From an uncultured Ignavibacteria bacterium (GTDB taxonomy: Bacteria; Bacteroidota; Ignavibacteria; SZUA-365): a DNA stretch of 64,000 nucleotides. A program made the translations under genes and the position numbers. How positions within the stretch are numbered: the stretch's first letter is position 1; the number at the start of each line of letters is the position of its first letter. The DNA is taken from NCBI GenBank assembly GCA_913061095.1, contig CAJXVM010000019.1, forward strand, positions 1 through 64,000. The letters run 5' to 3'. The notes beneath the pieces are model-generated. The model had not been told where the DNA came from and ran no database searches. It worked only from the letters and a program-made list of their open reading frames with translations. Below are positions 36,815-45,435 of the stretch, piece by piece.

Positions 36815-37678
36815 ATGGAAACCATCCAGACCCTCTTACAGAAATCCACCTCCTTCTTCGCGGAGAAAGGGATCGGCGAGCCGAAGCTGTCGGCCGAGCA
36901 CCTCATGGCGCACGCGCTGGGAGTGAAGCGCCTGCAGATGTTCCTGCGCTTCGACCAGCCGCTGCGGGAGGATGAACTTGAACGATTCCGCGCAATGGTG
37001 CGGCGCCGGCTGCAGCACGAACCCGTGCAGTACATCGTCGGGACAACGGAATTTTACGGACTGGAATTCCGGGTTTCTCCTTCGGTGCTGATTCCCCGTC
37101 CCGAAACCGAGCATCTGATCGACACCTTTCTCGACCTGCGGAAATCCGAGCTGCTGCGGCCGGACCTGCGCCTGCTCGACATCGGCACCGGCAGTGGCGC
37201 CATCGCCGTGACGCTCGCCGTGCACATGCCGGAGCTGCGCGTTACCGCCACCGATCTCAGTGACGACATCCTCGAAATCGCGCGCGGGAACGCGGCGCGG
37301 CATGGCGTCGAAGACAGGATACAGTTCCTGCGTCATGACATCCTGAAAGAATCACCTGCCGCGACGGACGCCCCGTTCGATATCGTGGTATCGAATCCCC
37401 CTTACATTCCCGCCGCGGAGGTCGCGGAGCTGCAGCCCGAAATCCGTGAGCACGAACCACTCGAAGCGACGACCGACGGCACCGACGGACTGCGGTATTA
37501 CCGGCGCATTGCGGAGATCGTCCCCGACCTGATAAAAAACGGCGGACTGCTTGCCGTGGAAATCGGGCATGGACAGTCCGCCGAAGTAACAGGTCTATTT
37601 TCTAATGCCGGTCTGCGGGATCTCAGCGTCCGGCAGGATTACGCGGGCATTGATCGCGTTGTTACCGCGTGGCGGTGA
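36815..37678 (+). CDS. prmC: release factor N5-glutamine methyltransferase
   Basis: A 287-aa SAM-dependent methyltransferase that modifies the GGQ glutamine of peptide release factors. Motifs: RFDQPL and VQYIVGTTEFYGLEFRV in the N-terminal helical domain, VLIPRPETEHLID, the SAM loop LLDIGTGSGAIAV and the catalytic NPPYIP. Length and order are standard. It converges on the DEAD-box helicase gene with a six-base gap. Confidence 0.95.
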   Translation: METIQTLLQKSTSFFAEKGIGEPKLSAEHLMAHALGVKRLQMFLRFDQPLREDELERFRAMVRRRLQHEPVQYIVGTTEFYGLEFRVSPSVLIPRPETEHLIDTFLDLRKSELLRPDLRLLDIGTGSGAIAVTLAVHMPELRVTATDLSDDILEIARGNAARHGVEDRIQFLRHDILKESPAATDAPFDIVVSNPPYIPAAEVAELQPEIREHEPLEATTDGTDGLRYYRRIAEIVPDLIKNGGLLAVEIGHGQSAEVTGLFSNAGLRDLSVRQDYAGIDRVVTAWR

Positions 37679-37684
37679 CGGGCA

Positions 37685-39247
37685 TCAATAACTGAACCGC
37701 GGGTCGCGATGGCGGCCGGATTTGCCAGCGCCGCGGCCGGTTGAACCGCCTCCGCCAGTTCCGTTGCCCTGCCGCTTTTTCATGCTGTTGCGCGACTGCT
37801 TGTTCTTTCCGCGCTTGTTTCCCTTCCATTCTTCACGCTGACTGCGCTCGTTCCTTCCGGTGTCGCGGCGGTCATCCTGCGTGCGGTTGGATGTGCGGCG
37901 GTCCTCGGAGAATTGCGGTCCGTCCTCGTATCGCCGCTGACCGTTCCGCTTCCCCTGCTTCGATTCGTCACGGCGCCGGCCAGCCTGCTGACGCTTGCCG
38001 TTCGAGCGCCCCTTGCCCTGGCGATTATCCCGTCGCCGGCCCTGGCCATTGCCTCCGGCACCTTCGTTCCGGTCTGACCGCGGGTGTGACGGCGCTGCGG
38101 CCTGATTCTCCCGGGCATCGGGCATCCCGTCGGGCGTGCGCTCGATGGTAAAGCGCCGTCCCGTAAAGCGTTCAATTTTGCGCAGGTAGTCCTTTTCATC
38201 CTGGGCGACGAACGTGATAGCGTCGCCGGTGGCCTCCGCACGACCTGTGCGGCCGATACGGTGCACGTAATCCTCGGCGAAGGCCGGCGTGTCGTAGTTG
38301 ACGACATGGGAAATGCCGGCCACGTCGATGCCGCGCGCGGCGATGTCGGTGGCGACCAGCACGCGATGGCGTCCCTCTTTGAAACCGGCCAGCGCGCTGA
38401 GGCGCTGCGACTGCGTGCGGTTCGAGTGCAGCACGCCGGCGGCGATGCCACCGCGTTCGAGGCGGCGGACAATTTTATTTGCGCCGTGCTTGGTGCGCGA
38501 GAATACCAGGACACTGTTCATCTCGCGGCTTTTAAGCAGGTGGAACAGCAGTCCGAGCTTCTCCTGCTTCTGCACGGAATAGAAGCGCTGCTGCACGGAT
38601 TCGGCGGGATTGTTTTCCACGCCGACCTCGACGAACACCGGGTCGCGCATGATATCCGAAGACAGCAGGCGCACCTCCGGCGACATCGTCGCGGAAAAGA
38701 GCAGCGTCTGGCGATTTTTCGGAAGCTTCGCGATGATGCGGCGGACGTCCTTGATGAAGCCCATATCGAACATGCGGTCGGCCTCGTCGACGATGAGTAC
38801 CTCGCACTGCGAGAGGTCCACCGTGCCGCGCTCGAGATGGTCGAGCAGGCGTCCCGGTGTGGCGGCGAGAATATCGACGCCCTTTTTCATACGTTTCAGC
38901 TGCGGTTCAATCGAAACGCCGCCGTAGAATGCGTCGCTGCTGAGCTTGGTGAAGCGGCCGTAGGTTTTCGCGGAATCCGCGACCTGCTGTGCCAGTTCAC
39001 GCGTGGGCGTGAGTACCAGGGCACGCACGATGCCGCGCGCAGGTCGCCGGCCGCCGTCGAGGCGGTCGATGATGGGGAGCGTGAAGGCAGCGGTTTTTCC
39101 CGAGCCGGTTTTGGCGCGGCCTATGACATCATCGCCGCTGAGGACGGGAGGAATAGCGCGCTGCTGGATTTCCGTGGGCGTCTCGTATCCGGCAGCGTGC
39201 ACGGCACGCATAACGGGGGCAGACAGCCCGAGTGTGTTGAAAGACAT
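37685..39247 (-). CDS. DEAD-box RNA helicase, RhlE-like
   Basis: 520 aa from the ATG at 39247, which is preceded by AAGGA. Helicase motifs in order: AKTGSGKT (I), PTRELAQQ (Ia), VDEADRMFD (II), SATMS (III), ATDIAARGID (V) and HRIGRTGRAE (VI). A basic, low-complexity tail of about 140 residues (GGNGQGRRRDNRQGKGRSNGK...) follows, as in RhlE/CsdA-type proteins, and probably binds RNA. Likely roles are ribosome assembly or mRNA turnover, often cold-induced. The start lies 640 bp from the divergent DUF134 gene. Confidence 0.93.
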   Translation of the reverse strand: MSFNTLGLSAPVMRAVHAAGYETPTEIQQRAIPPVLSGDDVIGRAKTGSGKTAAFTLPIIDRLDGGRRPARGIVRALVLTPTRELAQQVADSAKTYGRFTKLSSDAFYGGVSIEPQLKRMKKGVDILAATPGRLLDHLERGTVDLSQCEVLIVDEADRMFDMGFIKDVRRIIAKLPKNRQTLLFSATMSPEVRLLSSDIMRDPVFVEVGVENNPAESVQQRFYSVQKQEKLGLLFHLLKSREMNSVLVFSRTKHGANKIVRRLERGGIAAGVLHSNRTQSQRLSALAGFKEGRHRVLVATDIAARGIDVAGISHVVNYDTPAFAEDYVHRIGRTGRAEATGDAITFVAQDEKDYLRKIERFTGRRFTIERTPDGMPDARENQAAAPSHPRSDRNEGAGGNGQGRRRDNRQGKGRSNGKRQQAGRRRDESKQGKRNGQRRYEDGPQFSEDRRTSNRTQDDRRDTGRNERSQREEWKGNKRGKNKQSRNSMKKRQGNGTGGGGSTGRGAGKSGRHRDPRFSY

Positions 39248-39604
39248 GTATATCCTTCTGAATGGCGTTCTGAGATGCGCCGCATCGGTGAACGGATGTT
39301 CTGATGCCGCGATTGGGTGCACACTGTGCCTTGGATTGTGTTGCGTGTGATCCCCAGGTGGTCCGTGTATCGGATAGCGAATCTCGAAAAAGTCCGCGTC
39401 CGAAAACACAATGAATCAGAGGCGGGCGCTGCATATATTGCAGCAGACACTAATGTAATGTGAATTATCCGGGATTCCTAGGGAAAAAACAGGGAAAAAT
39501 TTGTGGGGATGCATTCGGATGATTGCTTCCAGTCGGGGTATTCTCTGATGATGCACTGGATATACCCGCGCACAACACAAGTCCTGTCCGGTGTAAGCCA
39601 TTTT

Positions 39605-39743
39605 ATCCGGGTATAATACAATTTTACCCGGGTATAATGCCGTTTTCACCCGGGTATAATACCATTTTTACCCGGGTAATATGCTCTTTTTACCCGGGTA
39701 ATATGCTCTTTTTACCCGGGTAATATACCCTTTTTACCCGGGT
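39605..39743. repeat. seven ACCCGGGT palindromes at 22-bp period
   Basis: ACCCGGGT occurs at 39626, 39648, 39670, 39692, 39714 and 39736, with a variant ATCCGGGT at 39605. Spacing is 21 then exactly 22 bp, two helical turns. The first three copies are followed by TATAAT, a perfect -10 hexamer, and the last four by TAATAT. A T-run precedes each palindrome. It lies between the divergent helicase and DUF134 genes, 144 bp upstream of the latter. It looks like an operator/promoter array. Confidence 0.9.
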
Positions 39744-39798
39744 AATATACCACTCTGTCCGCATGAAAGGCCGAATTGATTGAGACAGAGAAATTGCT

Positions 39799-39849
39799 AA
39801 ATGCACATAAGTTCATTATATTGCCACACGAAATGCACATGAGCTCATT
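39799..39849. promoter_or_regulatory. two 19-bp direct repeats, operator-like
   Basis: AAATGCACATAAGTTCATT (39799-39817) and AAATGCACATGAGCTCATT (39831-39849) differ at two positions and are 32 bp apart. The second contains the perfect palindrome ATGAGCTCAT. They lie 38-88 bp before the DUF134 start. They are good candidates for the binding sites of that regulator. Confidence 0.55.
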
Positions 39850-39886
39850 TCGAGCATCAGTGAAATCTCAACCGCGGAGCATCTTC

Positions 39887-40318
39887 ATGAGACAGTCGTA
39901 TCGCACCCGTCGCATTGCACTCCCCCCGAGATACCGGGAATTCCGTCCGCGCGGTGTCCCGGCACGAAACATGAACCCGGTTTCCCTCAGTGTGGATGAA
40001 TACGAGGCTGTGCGGCTGGCGGATTATGCGAAACTGGAGCATCAGGAAGCCGCGGAGTGCATGCATATCTCGCGATCGACGTTCACACGTCTCGTCGAGA
40101 AAGCGCGCGGCCGGATCGCGACGGCCATCATCGAGGGCCGTAGCCTGATTGTCCGCGGCGGCAACGTGGAATTCGAACGCACCATCCGGCGCTGCCGGCA
40201 CTGCGGCGAGGAAGAAGCGGTTCCGATCCTGCATCGGACCGAGCACTGTCGCGGCTGCGGATCCGATGATCTCGAGGATCTTGCGGAGACCGCCGGGACG
40301 GAAACAGCAAGGGACTGA
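39887..40318 (+). CDS. DUF134 putative DNA-binding regulator
   Basis: 143 aa from the ATG at 39887 with GGAG eight bases upstream. The DUF134 core is clear: RPRGVPARNMNPVSLSVDEYEAVRLADYAKLEHQEAAECMHISRSTFTRLVEKAR, a sigma-70 region 4-like helix-turn-helix. A Cys-rich tail (RRCRHCGEE ... TEHCRGCGSDD) can bind a metal ion. It is followed by a 10-TM metal exporter gene, so it is probably a metal-responsive regulator of that gene and of itself. This is an inference from neighbourhood and the Cys pattern. Confidence 0.85.
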   Translation: MRQSYRTRRIALPPRYREFRPRGVPARNMNPVSLSVDEYEAVRLADYAKLEHQEAAECMHISRSTFTRLVEKARGRIATAIIEGRSLIVRGGNVEFERTIRRCRHCGEEEAVPILHRTEHCRGCGSDDLEDLAETAGTETARD

Positions 40319-40420
40319 CGGTCTCCGTCGATTCCGGTGCATCCGGCATTTCCGGAGTTCGCTTCGGTGTTGCCGGAAACTTTCCTCTGCCGCCGTCCGC
40401 GTGCGAAAATCGGAGTACCT

Positions 40421-41446
40421 ATGGCAGTCATCCCCATTGTGAAGCAGAGCGTGATGATCAGCGTGTTCGTACTGATCATGATGCTGCTCATCGAATATAT
40501 CAACGTCCAGACGCAGGGACGCTGGAAGCACCTGTTGAAAACCTATCCATGGAGTCAGTACGTTCTGAGCGCCCTGCTTGGGGCGCTTCCGGGCTGCCTT
40601 GGCGCCTTCACCATTGTCTCACTGTACACGCATCGCGCTGTCAGTTTCGGGGCACTGGTTACGGTCATGATCGCAACGAGCGGCGACGAAGCGTTCGTCA
40701 TGTTCTCGCTTTTCCCTGTGGACGCCGTACTGCTGACACTATTGATATTCGTCATCGGGATGGCAGCGGGATACGTGGTGGACGCAGTCTGGCGTCATCC
40801 ACCGCCGCTTGCAGATGTGCATGAACTCACGGTGCATGAAGAATCCATCTGCCACTGCTTTCCACGGGAAAAACTGCGCGATCAGCTCCTGCATCCCTCC
40901 CTGCCGCGCCTGATCTTCGTCCTGCTCTTCGCCGTCATCCTGGCGCTCCTGCTCGGTGGATATTCCGGTATGGCGATGTGGCAGTGGAAACACATCACAT
41001 TCACACTTATCACGGCGTTTCTCCTTTTCGTCCTCGCCACCGTCCCGGATCACTTTCTCGAGGAGCATCTCTGGCGACATATTCTGCGTCAGCATCTGCC
41101 GCGGATATTCCTCTGGACCTTCGGCGCCCTGTTTCTCCTGCAGTTCGTGGAGGGATACATCGATGTGGGGGCCTGGGTGGATACAAACCCGATCCTCGTA
41201 ATGACAGTGGCAGTCCTTGTCGGCATCGTGCCTGAGTCGGGTCCGCACCTGGTGTTCGCCACCATGTACGCGCAGGGAACGCTGCCCTTCGGCATCCTGC
41301 TCGCGAACTCCGTCGTGCAGGATGGGCACGGGATGCTGCCCCTGCTGGCAACGTCACGCCGTGTGTTCGTGATCACGAAACTGATCAATACCGGTGTGGG
41401 ACTTCTGGTGGGCATCATCGCGCTGCTCATCGCCGGGATGGGATGA
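40421..41446 (+). CDS. putative 10-TM heavy-metal/manganese exporter
   Basis: 341 aa from the ATG at 40421, preceded by GGAG. It belongs to the ArsP_2 family of putative 10-TM metal exporters by its two halves: ALLGALPGCLGAFTIVSLYTH with MIATSGDEAFVMFSLFP, and VGIVPESGPHLVFATMYAQG with VQDGHGMLPLLA. The paired Gly-Pro-Glu/Asp motifs in inverted repeats mark the transport path. A His/Cys-containing loop (HEESICHCFP) lies in between. Substrate (Mn, As or another cation) cannot be decided. It follows the DUF134 gene by 102 bp on the same strand. Confidence 0.8.
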   Translation: MAVIPIVKQSVMISVFVLIMMLLIEYINVQTQGRWKHLLKTYPWSQYVLSALLGALPGCLGAFTIVSLYTHRAVSFGALVTVMIATSGDEAFVMFSLFPVDAVLLTLLIFVIGMAAGYVVDAVWRHPPPLADVHELTVHEESICHCFPREKLRDQLLHPSLPRLIFVLLFAVILALLLGGYSGMAMWQWKHITFTLITAFLLFVLATVPDHFLEEHLWRHILRQHLPRIFLWTFGALFLLQFVEGYIDVGAWVDTNPILVMTVAVLVGIVPESGPHLVFATMYAQGTLPFGILLANSVVQDGHGMLPLLATSRRVFVITKLINTGVGLLVGIIALLIAGMG

Positions 41447-41546
41447 CCTGCAAGCGGAATTCATGTCGCATCCATGAACGCTCGACAACATCGAAAACAT
41501 CACATCGACAGACACGATTCGCGAACCAGGAATAGAGGACAGCACC

Positions 41547-43439
41547 ATGATACAGCTTCAGACCCCCTTTATCATGCCGCCGCTCAAGCTGGGCTACAGC
41601 GACGGAAGCGGCCGGGTAACCGACAGACACCACGCATTCTACCGTGCCCGGAGCGCCGCGCTCGGCGCCGTCACGCTCGAACCCCTGTTCATGGATCCGG
41701 GCCTTCGCGAACTTCCGACACAGCTCGGTATCGCCACCGAAGAGCATGTCGCGGGACTGCGCGGGCTCGTGAACATGATCCACGCACGGGGCGCGAAGGT
41801 CATCGCACACCTCAACCATCCGGGCAGGATGGCGAATCCGAAGCTCCCCGGAAACTACCATCTCTCCTCAACGGATGCCGCCTGCGAAAACGGCGGTGCC
41901 TTGCCGAAGCGGATGGACCGCGCCGACATGGACAGCGTGATCGCCCTGCACGTCACCGCCGCGGAGCAGGCGCAGCGGGCGGGCTTCGACATGATCGAAC
42001 TGCAGTTCGGCCACGGCTATCTGCTCGCGCAGTTCCTCTCGCCGGCCGTCAACGATCGCGAGGATGCGTACGGCGGATCATTCAAGCAGCGCGCCCGCTT
42101 CCCGCTGGAGGTCTTCCGCGCCGTCGCCGCCGCCATCGACATCCCTATCAACGTCCGTGTCAGCGGTGAAGAGATGATCCCCGGTGGGATCGTCATTGAA
42201 GAGACCATCCGCCTTGTCGCGGCGCTGAAAGAGCTCGGGGCACAGGCCGTCCACGTTTCCGCCGGCTCCGTGTGCAGCACGCCACCGTGGTTTTTCCAGC
42301 ACATGTTCGTCCCGAAAGGCAAGACCTGGGAGTTCGCCGCGGAAATTCGCAGGCGCGTCGCACTGCCGACTATTTTCGTCGGCCGCATTCACTCGGCGGA
42401 AGACATCGAGCGCGTCCGGTCGAAATACGGTGCCGAGTACATCGCCGTTGGCCGCGCGCTTGTGGCGGATCCGCATTTTATTGCGAAGTATCTCGGCAGG
42501 GAGACCGGTAGCGTACGTCCCTGCCTGGCCTGCTCCGAAGGCTGTCTCGGCGGTGTGCGGTCGGGACACGGTCTCGGCTGCGTCGTCAATCCCCTCGTCG
42601 GCACGGAGCATGCCGCACCGGCGCCGGCGGATACGCCGTTACACTGTGCCGTCGTCGGAGGCGGCATTGCAGGCATGGAAGCGGCGCGCACCCTGCGGCG
42701 GCGCGGACACGATGTGACGCTGTATGAGAAACAGGAGCTCGGCGGACAGTTCAACGCCGCCTGGTATCCTCCAAAAAAGCAGAGCCTGAAGGAACTCGTC
42801 GATTATTACATCCGGGAACTGGACGACCTCGCGGTGCGAGTGGAGAAGAAAGAATGCACCCTGGAGGATCTCCGCGCGCAGCGATACGACGCCGTCCTGC
42901 TGGCGACCGGCGCCGTGCCTGTCATCCCCCCGATCGAGGGATTAAAGGAATACGACATCGCCGCGGACCTGATTCGCGGTCCCCTTCCCGCGGACGAAAA
43001 CGTGGTGGTCATCGGCGGAGGACTCATCGGCATTGAAACCGCCAACGCCCTGGCCGAGCTAGGGAACATGGTGACGGTTGTTGAACTCCTCGATGAAGTT
43101 GCCGGTGACATGGAAATGATCGAGCGGAAGCTCACGCTGAAGAATCTCGCGGAACGGAAAGCGCGTATTCTCACCGCGACACGTGTTGCGCGCGTGGATG
43201 GCCGGTCCGTTATTCTGGAAGGATCCAGGCCCGGCGCAGAGCCGGACGTCCGCGTCCTTGCCGATATTGACCGCATTGTCATTGCGGCAGGCATGAAAAG
43301 CGAGACCCGGCTCTACGACACACTGAAAGAGGAATTTCCCGTGCATCTCATCGGCGACGCCAGCGCCGTCGGCAATGCCCAGCACGCCATCCGCCAGGGA
43401 TACGAAGCCGCATCGGCTATCGCGAAAGGCGTCCGATGA
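41547..43439 (+). CDS. FadH-like NADH:flavin oxidoreductase
   Basis: A 630-aa two-part enzyme. Residues 1-330 form an old-yellow-enzyme TIM barrel with FMN (IAHLNHPGRMANP, MIELQFGHGYLLAQFLSPAVNDREDAYGG). A [4Fe-4S] site follows with CLACSEGCLGG ... GCVVNP. The C-terminal half binds FAD and NAD(P)H (VVGGGIAGMEAARTL, VVIGGGLIGIETANAL). This is the build of 2,4-dienoyl-CoA reductase and related enoate or trimethylamine dehydrogenases. The exact substrate is open. It is the last chromosomal gene before the tRNA. Confidence 0.88.
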   Translation: MIQLQTPFIMPPLKLGYSDGSGRVTDRHHAFYRARSAALGAVTLEPLFMDPGLRELPTQLGIATEEHVAGLRGLVNMIHARGAKVIAHLNHPGRMANPKLPGNYHLSSTDAACENGGALPKRMDRADMDSVIALHVTAAEQAQRAGFDMIELQFGHGYLLAQFLSPAVNDREDAYGGSFKQRARFPLEVFRAVAAAIDIPINVRVSGEEMIPGGIVIEETIRLVAALKELGAQAVHVSAGSVCSTPPWFFQHMFVPKGKTWEFAAEIRRRVALPTIFVGRIHSAEDIERVRSKYGAEYIAVGRALVADPHFIAKYLGRETGSVRPCLACSEGCLGGVRSGHGLGCVVNPLVGTEHAAPAPADTPLHCAVVGGGIAGMEAARTLRRRGHDVTLYEKQELGGQFNAAWYPPKKQSLKELVDYYIRELDDLAVRVEKKECTLEDLRAQRYDAVLLATGAVPVIPPIEGLKEYDIAADLIRGPLPADENVVVIGGGLIGIETANALAELGNMVTVVELLDEVAGDMEMIERKLTLKNLAERKARILTATRVARVDGRSVILEGSRPGAEPDVRVLADIDRIVIAAGMKSETRLYDTLKEEFPVHLIGDASAVGNAQHAIRQGYEAASAIAKGVR

Positions 43440-43564
43440 CACCCCGTCTTCCCTGCGCAGCGGTATCGTCTGGAACGGAAAGAAATTTCCTCCGACACTT
43501 GCTTTTTGCGCACTGATCATCGTAACTTTGTAAACGCTTCAGCCGAAGCATGTTCTTTACGTAC

Positions 43565-43638
43565 GGAGCCGTAGTTCAGTTGGTTAGAATGCCTGCCTGT
43601 CACGCAGGAGGTCGCGAGTTCGAGTCTCGTCGGCTCCG
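43565..43638 (+). tRNA. tRNA-Asp (GUC)
   Basis: A 74-nt cloverleaf without encoded CCA. Acceptor stem GGAGCCG / CGGCTCC, discriminator G, anticodon stem CCTGC / GCAGG with loop CTGTCAC and anticodon GTC (43599-43601), T-arm GCGAG-TTCGAGT-CTCGT (wobble at the end). It is intact even though an element has inserted at its 3' end, because the element supplies the same 3' sequence. Confidence 0.97.
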
Positions 43639-43639
43639 C
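43595..43639 (+). other. attL core (45-bp direct repeat)
   Basis: The 45 bp from the anticodon stem to one base past the tRNA-Asp gene are repeated exactly at 61329-61373. Flanking bases differ on both sides. This is the usual footprint of tyrosine-integrase insertion into a tRNA gene. Confidence 0.95.
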
Positions 43640-43646
43640 CCCTTCA

Positions 43647-43669
43647 GGGCCCATCAAGGGCCCTTTTTT
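43647..43669 (+). terminator. tRNA-proximal terminator supplied by the element
   Basis: GGGCCC-ATCAA-GGGCCC followed by six T, nine bases after the tRNA-Asp gene. It replaces the original downstream terminator, now displaced to 61378-61419. Confidence 0.85.
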
Positions 43670-43745
43670 ATTGGGTGAAATGCAGATCACCCCTTATTCG
43701 CGGCCGGGAGTCCGGCAGGCAAAATAGGCCTGAAAAACAGTAGCA

Positions 43746-43766
43746 GAAGTAACAATTGAAGTAACA
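43746..43766 (+). promoter_or_regulatory. putative integrase arm-type sites, left
   Basis: GAAGTAACA occurs at 43746-43754 and 43758-43766, 12 bp apart. The same motif (AGTAACA twice, 11 bp apart) lies at 61262-61279 near the right end. Short direct repeats on both sides of the core are typical binding sites for the N-terminal domain of tyrosine integrases. Confidence 0.55.
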
Positions 43767-44839
43767 ATTTCTGTGGCCGGCATTCTACGGAATCAGCCGG
43801 ACACTGTCAACTCCCCTTTCATGATGTTCGGATAATCCATCGCCCGGGGGTGCCGGTCAGCCGCCGAGATCGGTCAGCCACTGAAAGCCGGATAGCCGCC
43901 GAGAGTCTTTGGTCCGCCGATAGCCAGATAGTCGCCGATAGCCAGATAGCCGCCGGTTCCCGGTACCACTGTTTCGCAGTCCACCGCCAGGGGCCATGCT
44001 GGCTCCTGTTCCTCTGCGAGGAATCCGCCGATCTCCTGATTGGCTTCGCCATGGATTGCCGCCGGTGACCCTGCGGGAATTCCGCCGGTATGCAGCCTCC
44101 GTGCGTTCCTTCCAGGGGAGCAGTCCACCCTGACACGTGTCCACCGGGACAATGGACCAACAGCGTGACGGGCCTCCCGGCCGGGCAGCCACCGATTCCC
44201 CCTGCACCAACAAAGCCCCTGCCCCTGCTGCAGCAAGCCAACGCTTGCGAAGTGCCCCCGAGGGCGGGATGCAGGACGCCGACAGGCGGATGCATGGCGC
44301 CCGAGGATGGGCGGGACATGGGCAGACTCTGCGGTTCATGCCTGCACACACCCCGCACCCCACACCTCAGCACCAACACCAGCACATCTTATCCTCAAAA
44401 TTCCCGGTCGACGCGAAGCGTCGCCGACGGACGGGACCCCGGACGTCGGGGCATGACTACCTCCACCAGCAGCAGATCTCCCGTGACTGCCAATTCGCCG
44501 GTCAATCCTCCCATGCCAGGGACGCCTGTATCCATGAGAACTGTGTACTTACATGCAGTGCATCTATCGACTGAGTCGTTTCCTTCCATTTCAAGTCGGC
44601 ACGAACCTCGTCGGGAACAGCCTGATCGGAACCATCTTTGTCGGAGCCGGCCTTGTCGGCAACATCCGCACCGCGAGGATGCACAACTGCAGCCGCAGGG
44701 AGCCTCTCGATCCGGCTGCATCAGAGCCCCTGAGAAGGCCTGAAAATCTGACAGGCATGGAAGAACATGCCCCCATCCTCAAAGCCCGTTATGGAGCCTG
44801 TATGAAGCCCGGATAGGTCTTCCTGACGGGGATCGGAAC

Positions 44840-44884
44840 GATGTGGACACATCGGACAGATGTGGGCACATCGTTCGGATGTGG
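44840..44884. repeat. iteron-like palindromes, 19-bp period
   Basis: GATGTG-GA-CACATC (44840-44853) and GATGTG-GG-CACATC (44859-44872) are 19 bp apart, and a half site GATGTG follows at 44878, again 19 bp on. The flanks GAACG and CGTTC make the whole pair one larger inverted repeat. It could be an initiator or repressor binding array. Confidence 0.7.
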
Positions 44885-45291
44885 CCATGGCCGAGTTGCT
44901 CAGGGGCTGACCTGCCGTGGTGTTCCGTGATGCCCTTGCGGCAATCTGCATGACTCCACCCCTGCAATCTGAGAGACTGCGGTCCCGAAGGGACCCGGCG
45001 CCGAAGGCGTCGGAACAACCATGCCCACTCCAGGCAAGCCATACCGTCTGAGAATACCATCTCGCCGCATTCCGTAAGAGATTCCCACCGTGCCGAACAG
45101 ACCATGGCTAGCGAAACCAGTTCGGCAATCGGCGGGGATTGCATCCGTATGCCACTTCCATCGGCAGGTCATTCGCATGCTTCGCATGCGGTCCCTCCTC
45201 CATATGCAGCATGCTCTTCGAGCACACTGCCGGAGGGACCCGTTTTATTCTCATACCGGGGTGTGTTTGGTTCAGGTGTGTGCATGCGAAA

Positions 45292-45308
45292 GGCCCCGGA
45301 GCGGGGCC
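45292..45308 (-). terminator. terminator after the replication gene
   Basis: On the minus strand GGCCCCG-CTC-CGGGGCC is followed by TTTC. It lies about 130 bp past the stop of the primase-helicase gene and probably ends the xis-replication operon. Confidence 0.65.
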
Positions 45309-45435
45309 AATGCACTAGCAGAAAGGTGGGGGTATGGGGGAAGGGGTGAAATCATGGAATCTTGAAATCTTGCAACCTTGGGGAATCCTGTGCATATCGC
45401 CGAAGAATTCAAGATTCCATGAATCTTCGAAGGTT

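Larger units (their letters stand above)
43640..45290. other. gene-poor left end of the element
   Basis: About 1.65 kb without a gene I can support. Open frames here have skewed composition and no ribosome sites. It holds the tRNA terminator, integrase arm-type repeats (43746-43766), a 16-bp direct repeat GCCGATAGCCAGATAG at 43916 and 43934, the iteron-like palindromes at 44840-44884, and small hairpins such as GTCCC-GAA-GGGAC near 44982 and GCATGC-TTC-GCATGC near 45175. It may contain the replication origin for the adjacent replication gene, or it may be decayed sequence. Confidence 0.5.

Noticed and set aside
44090-44743. 217-codon + strand frame in the gene-poor element end
   Set aside because: No ribosome site, no recognisable fold, Pro/Thr/Arg-rich low-complexity translation, and competing frames of the same quality on both strands.
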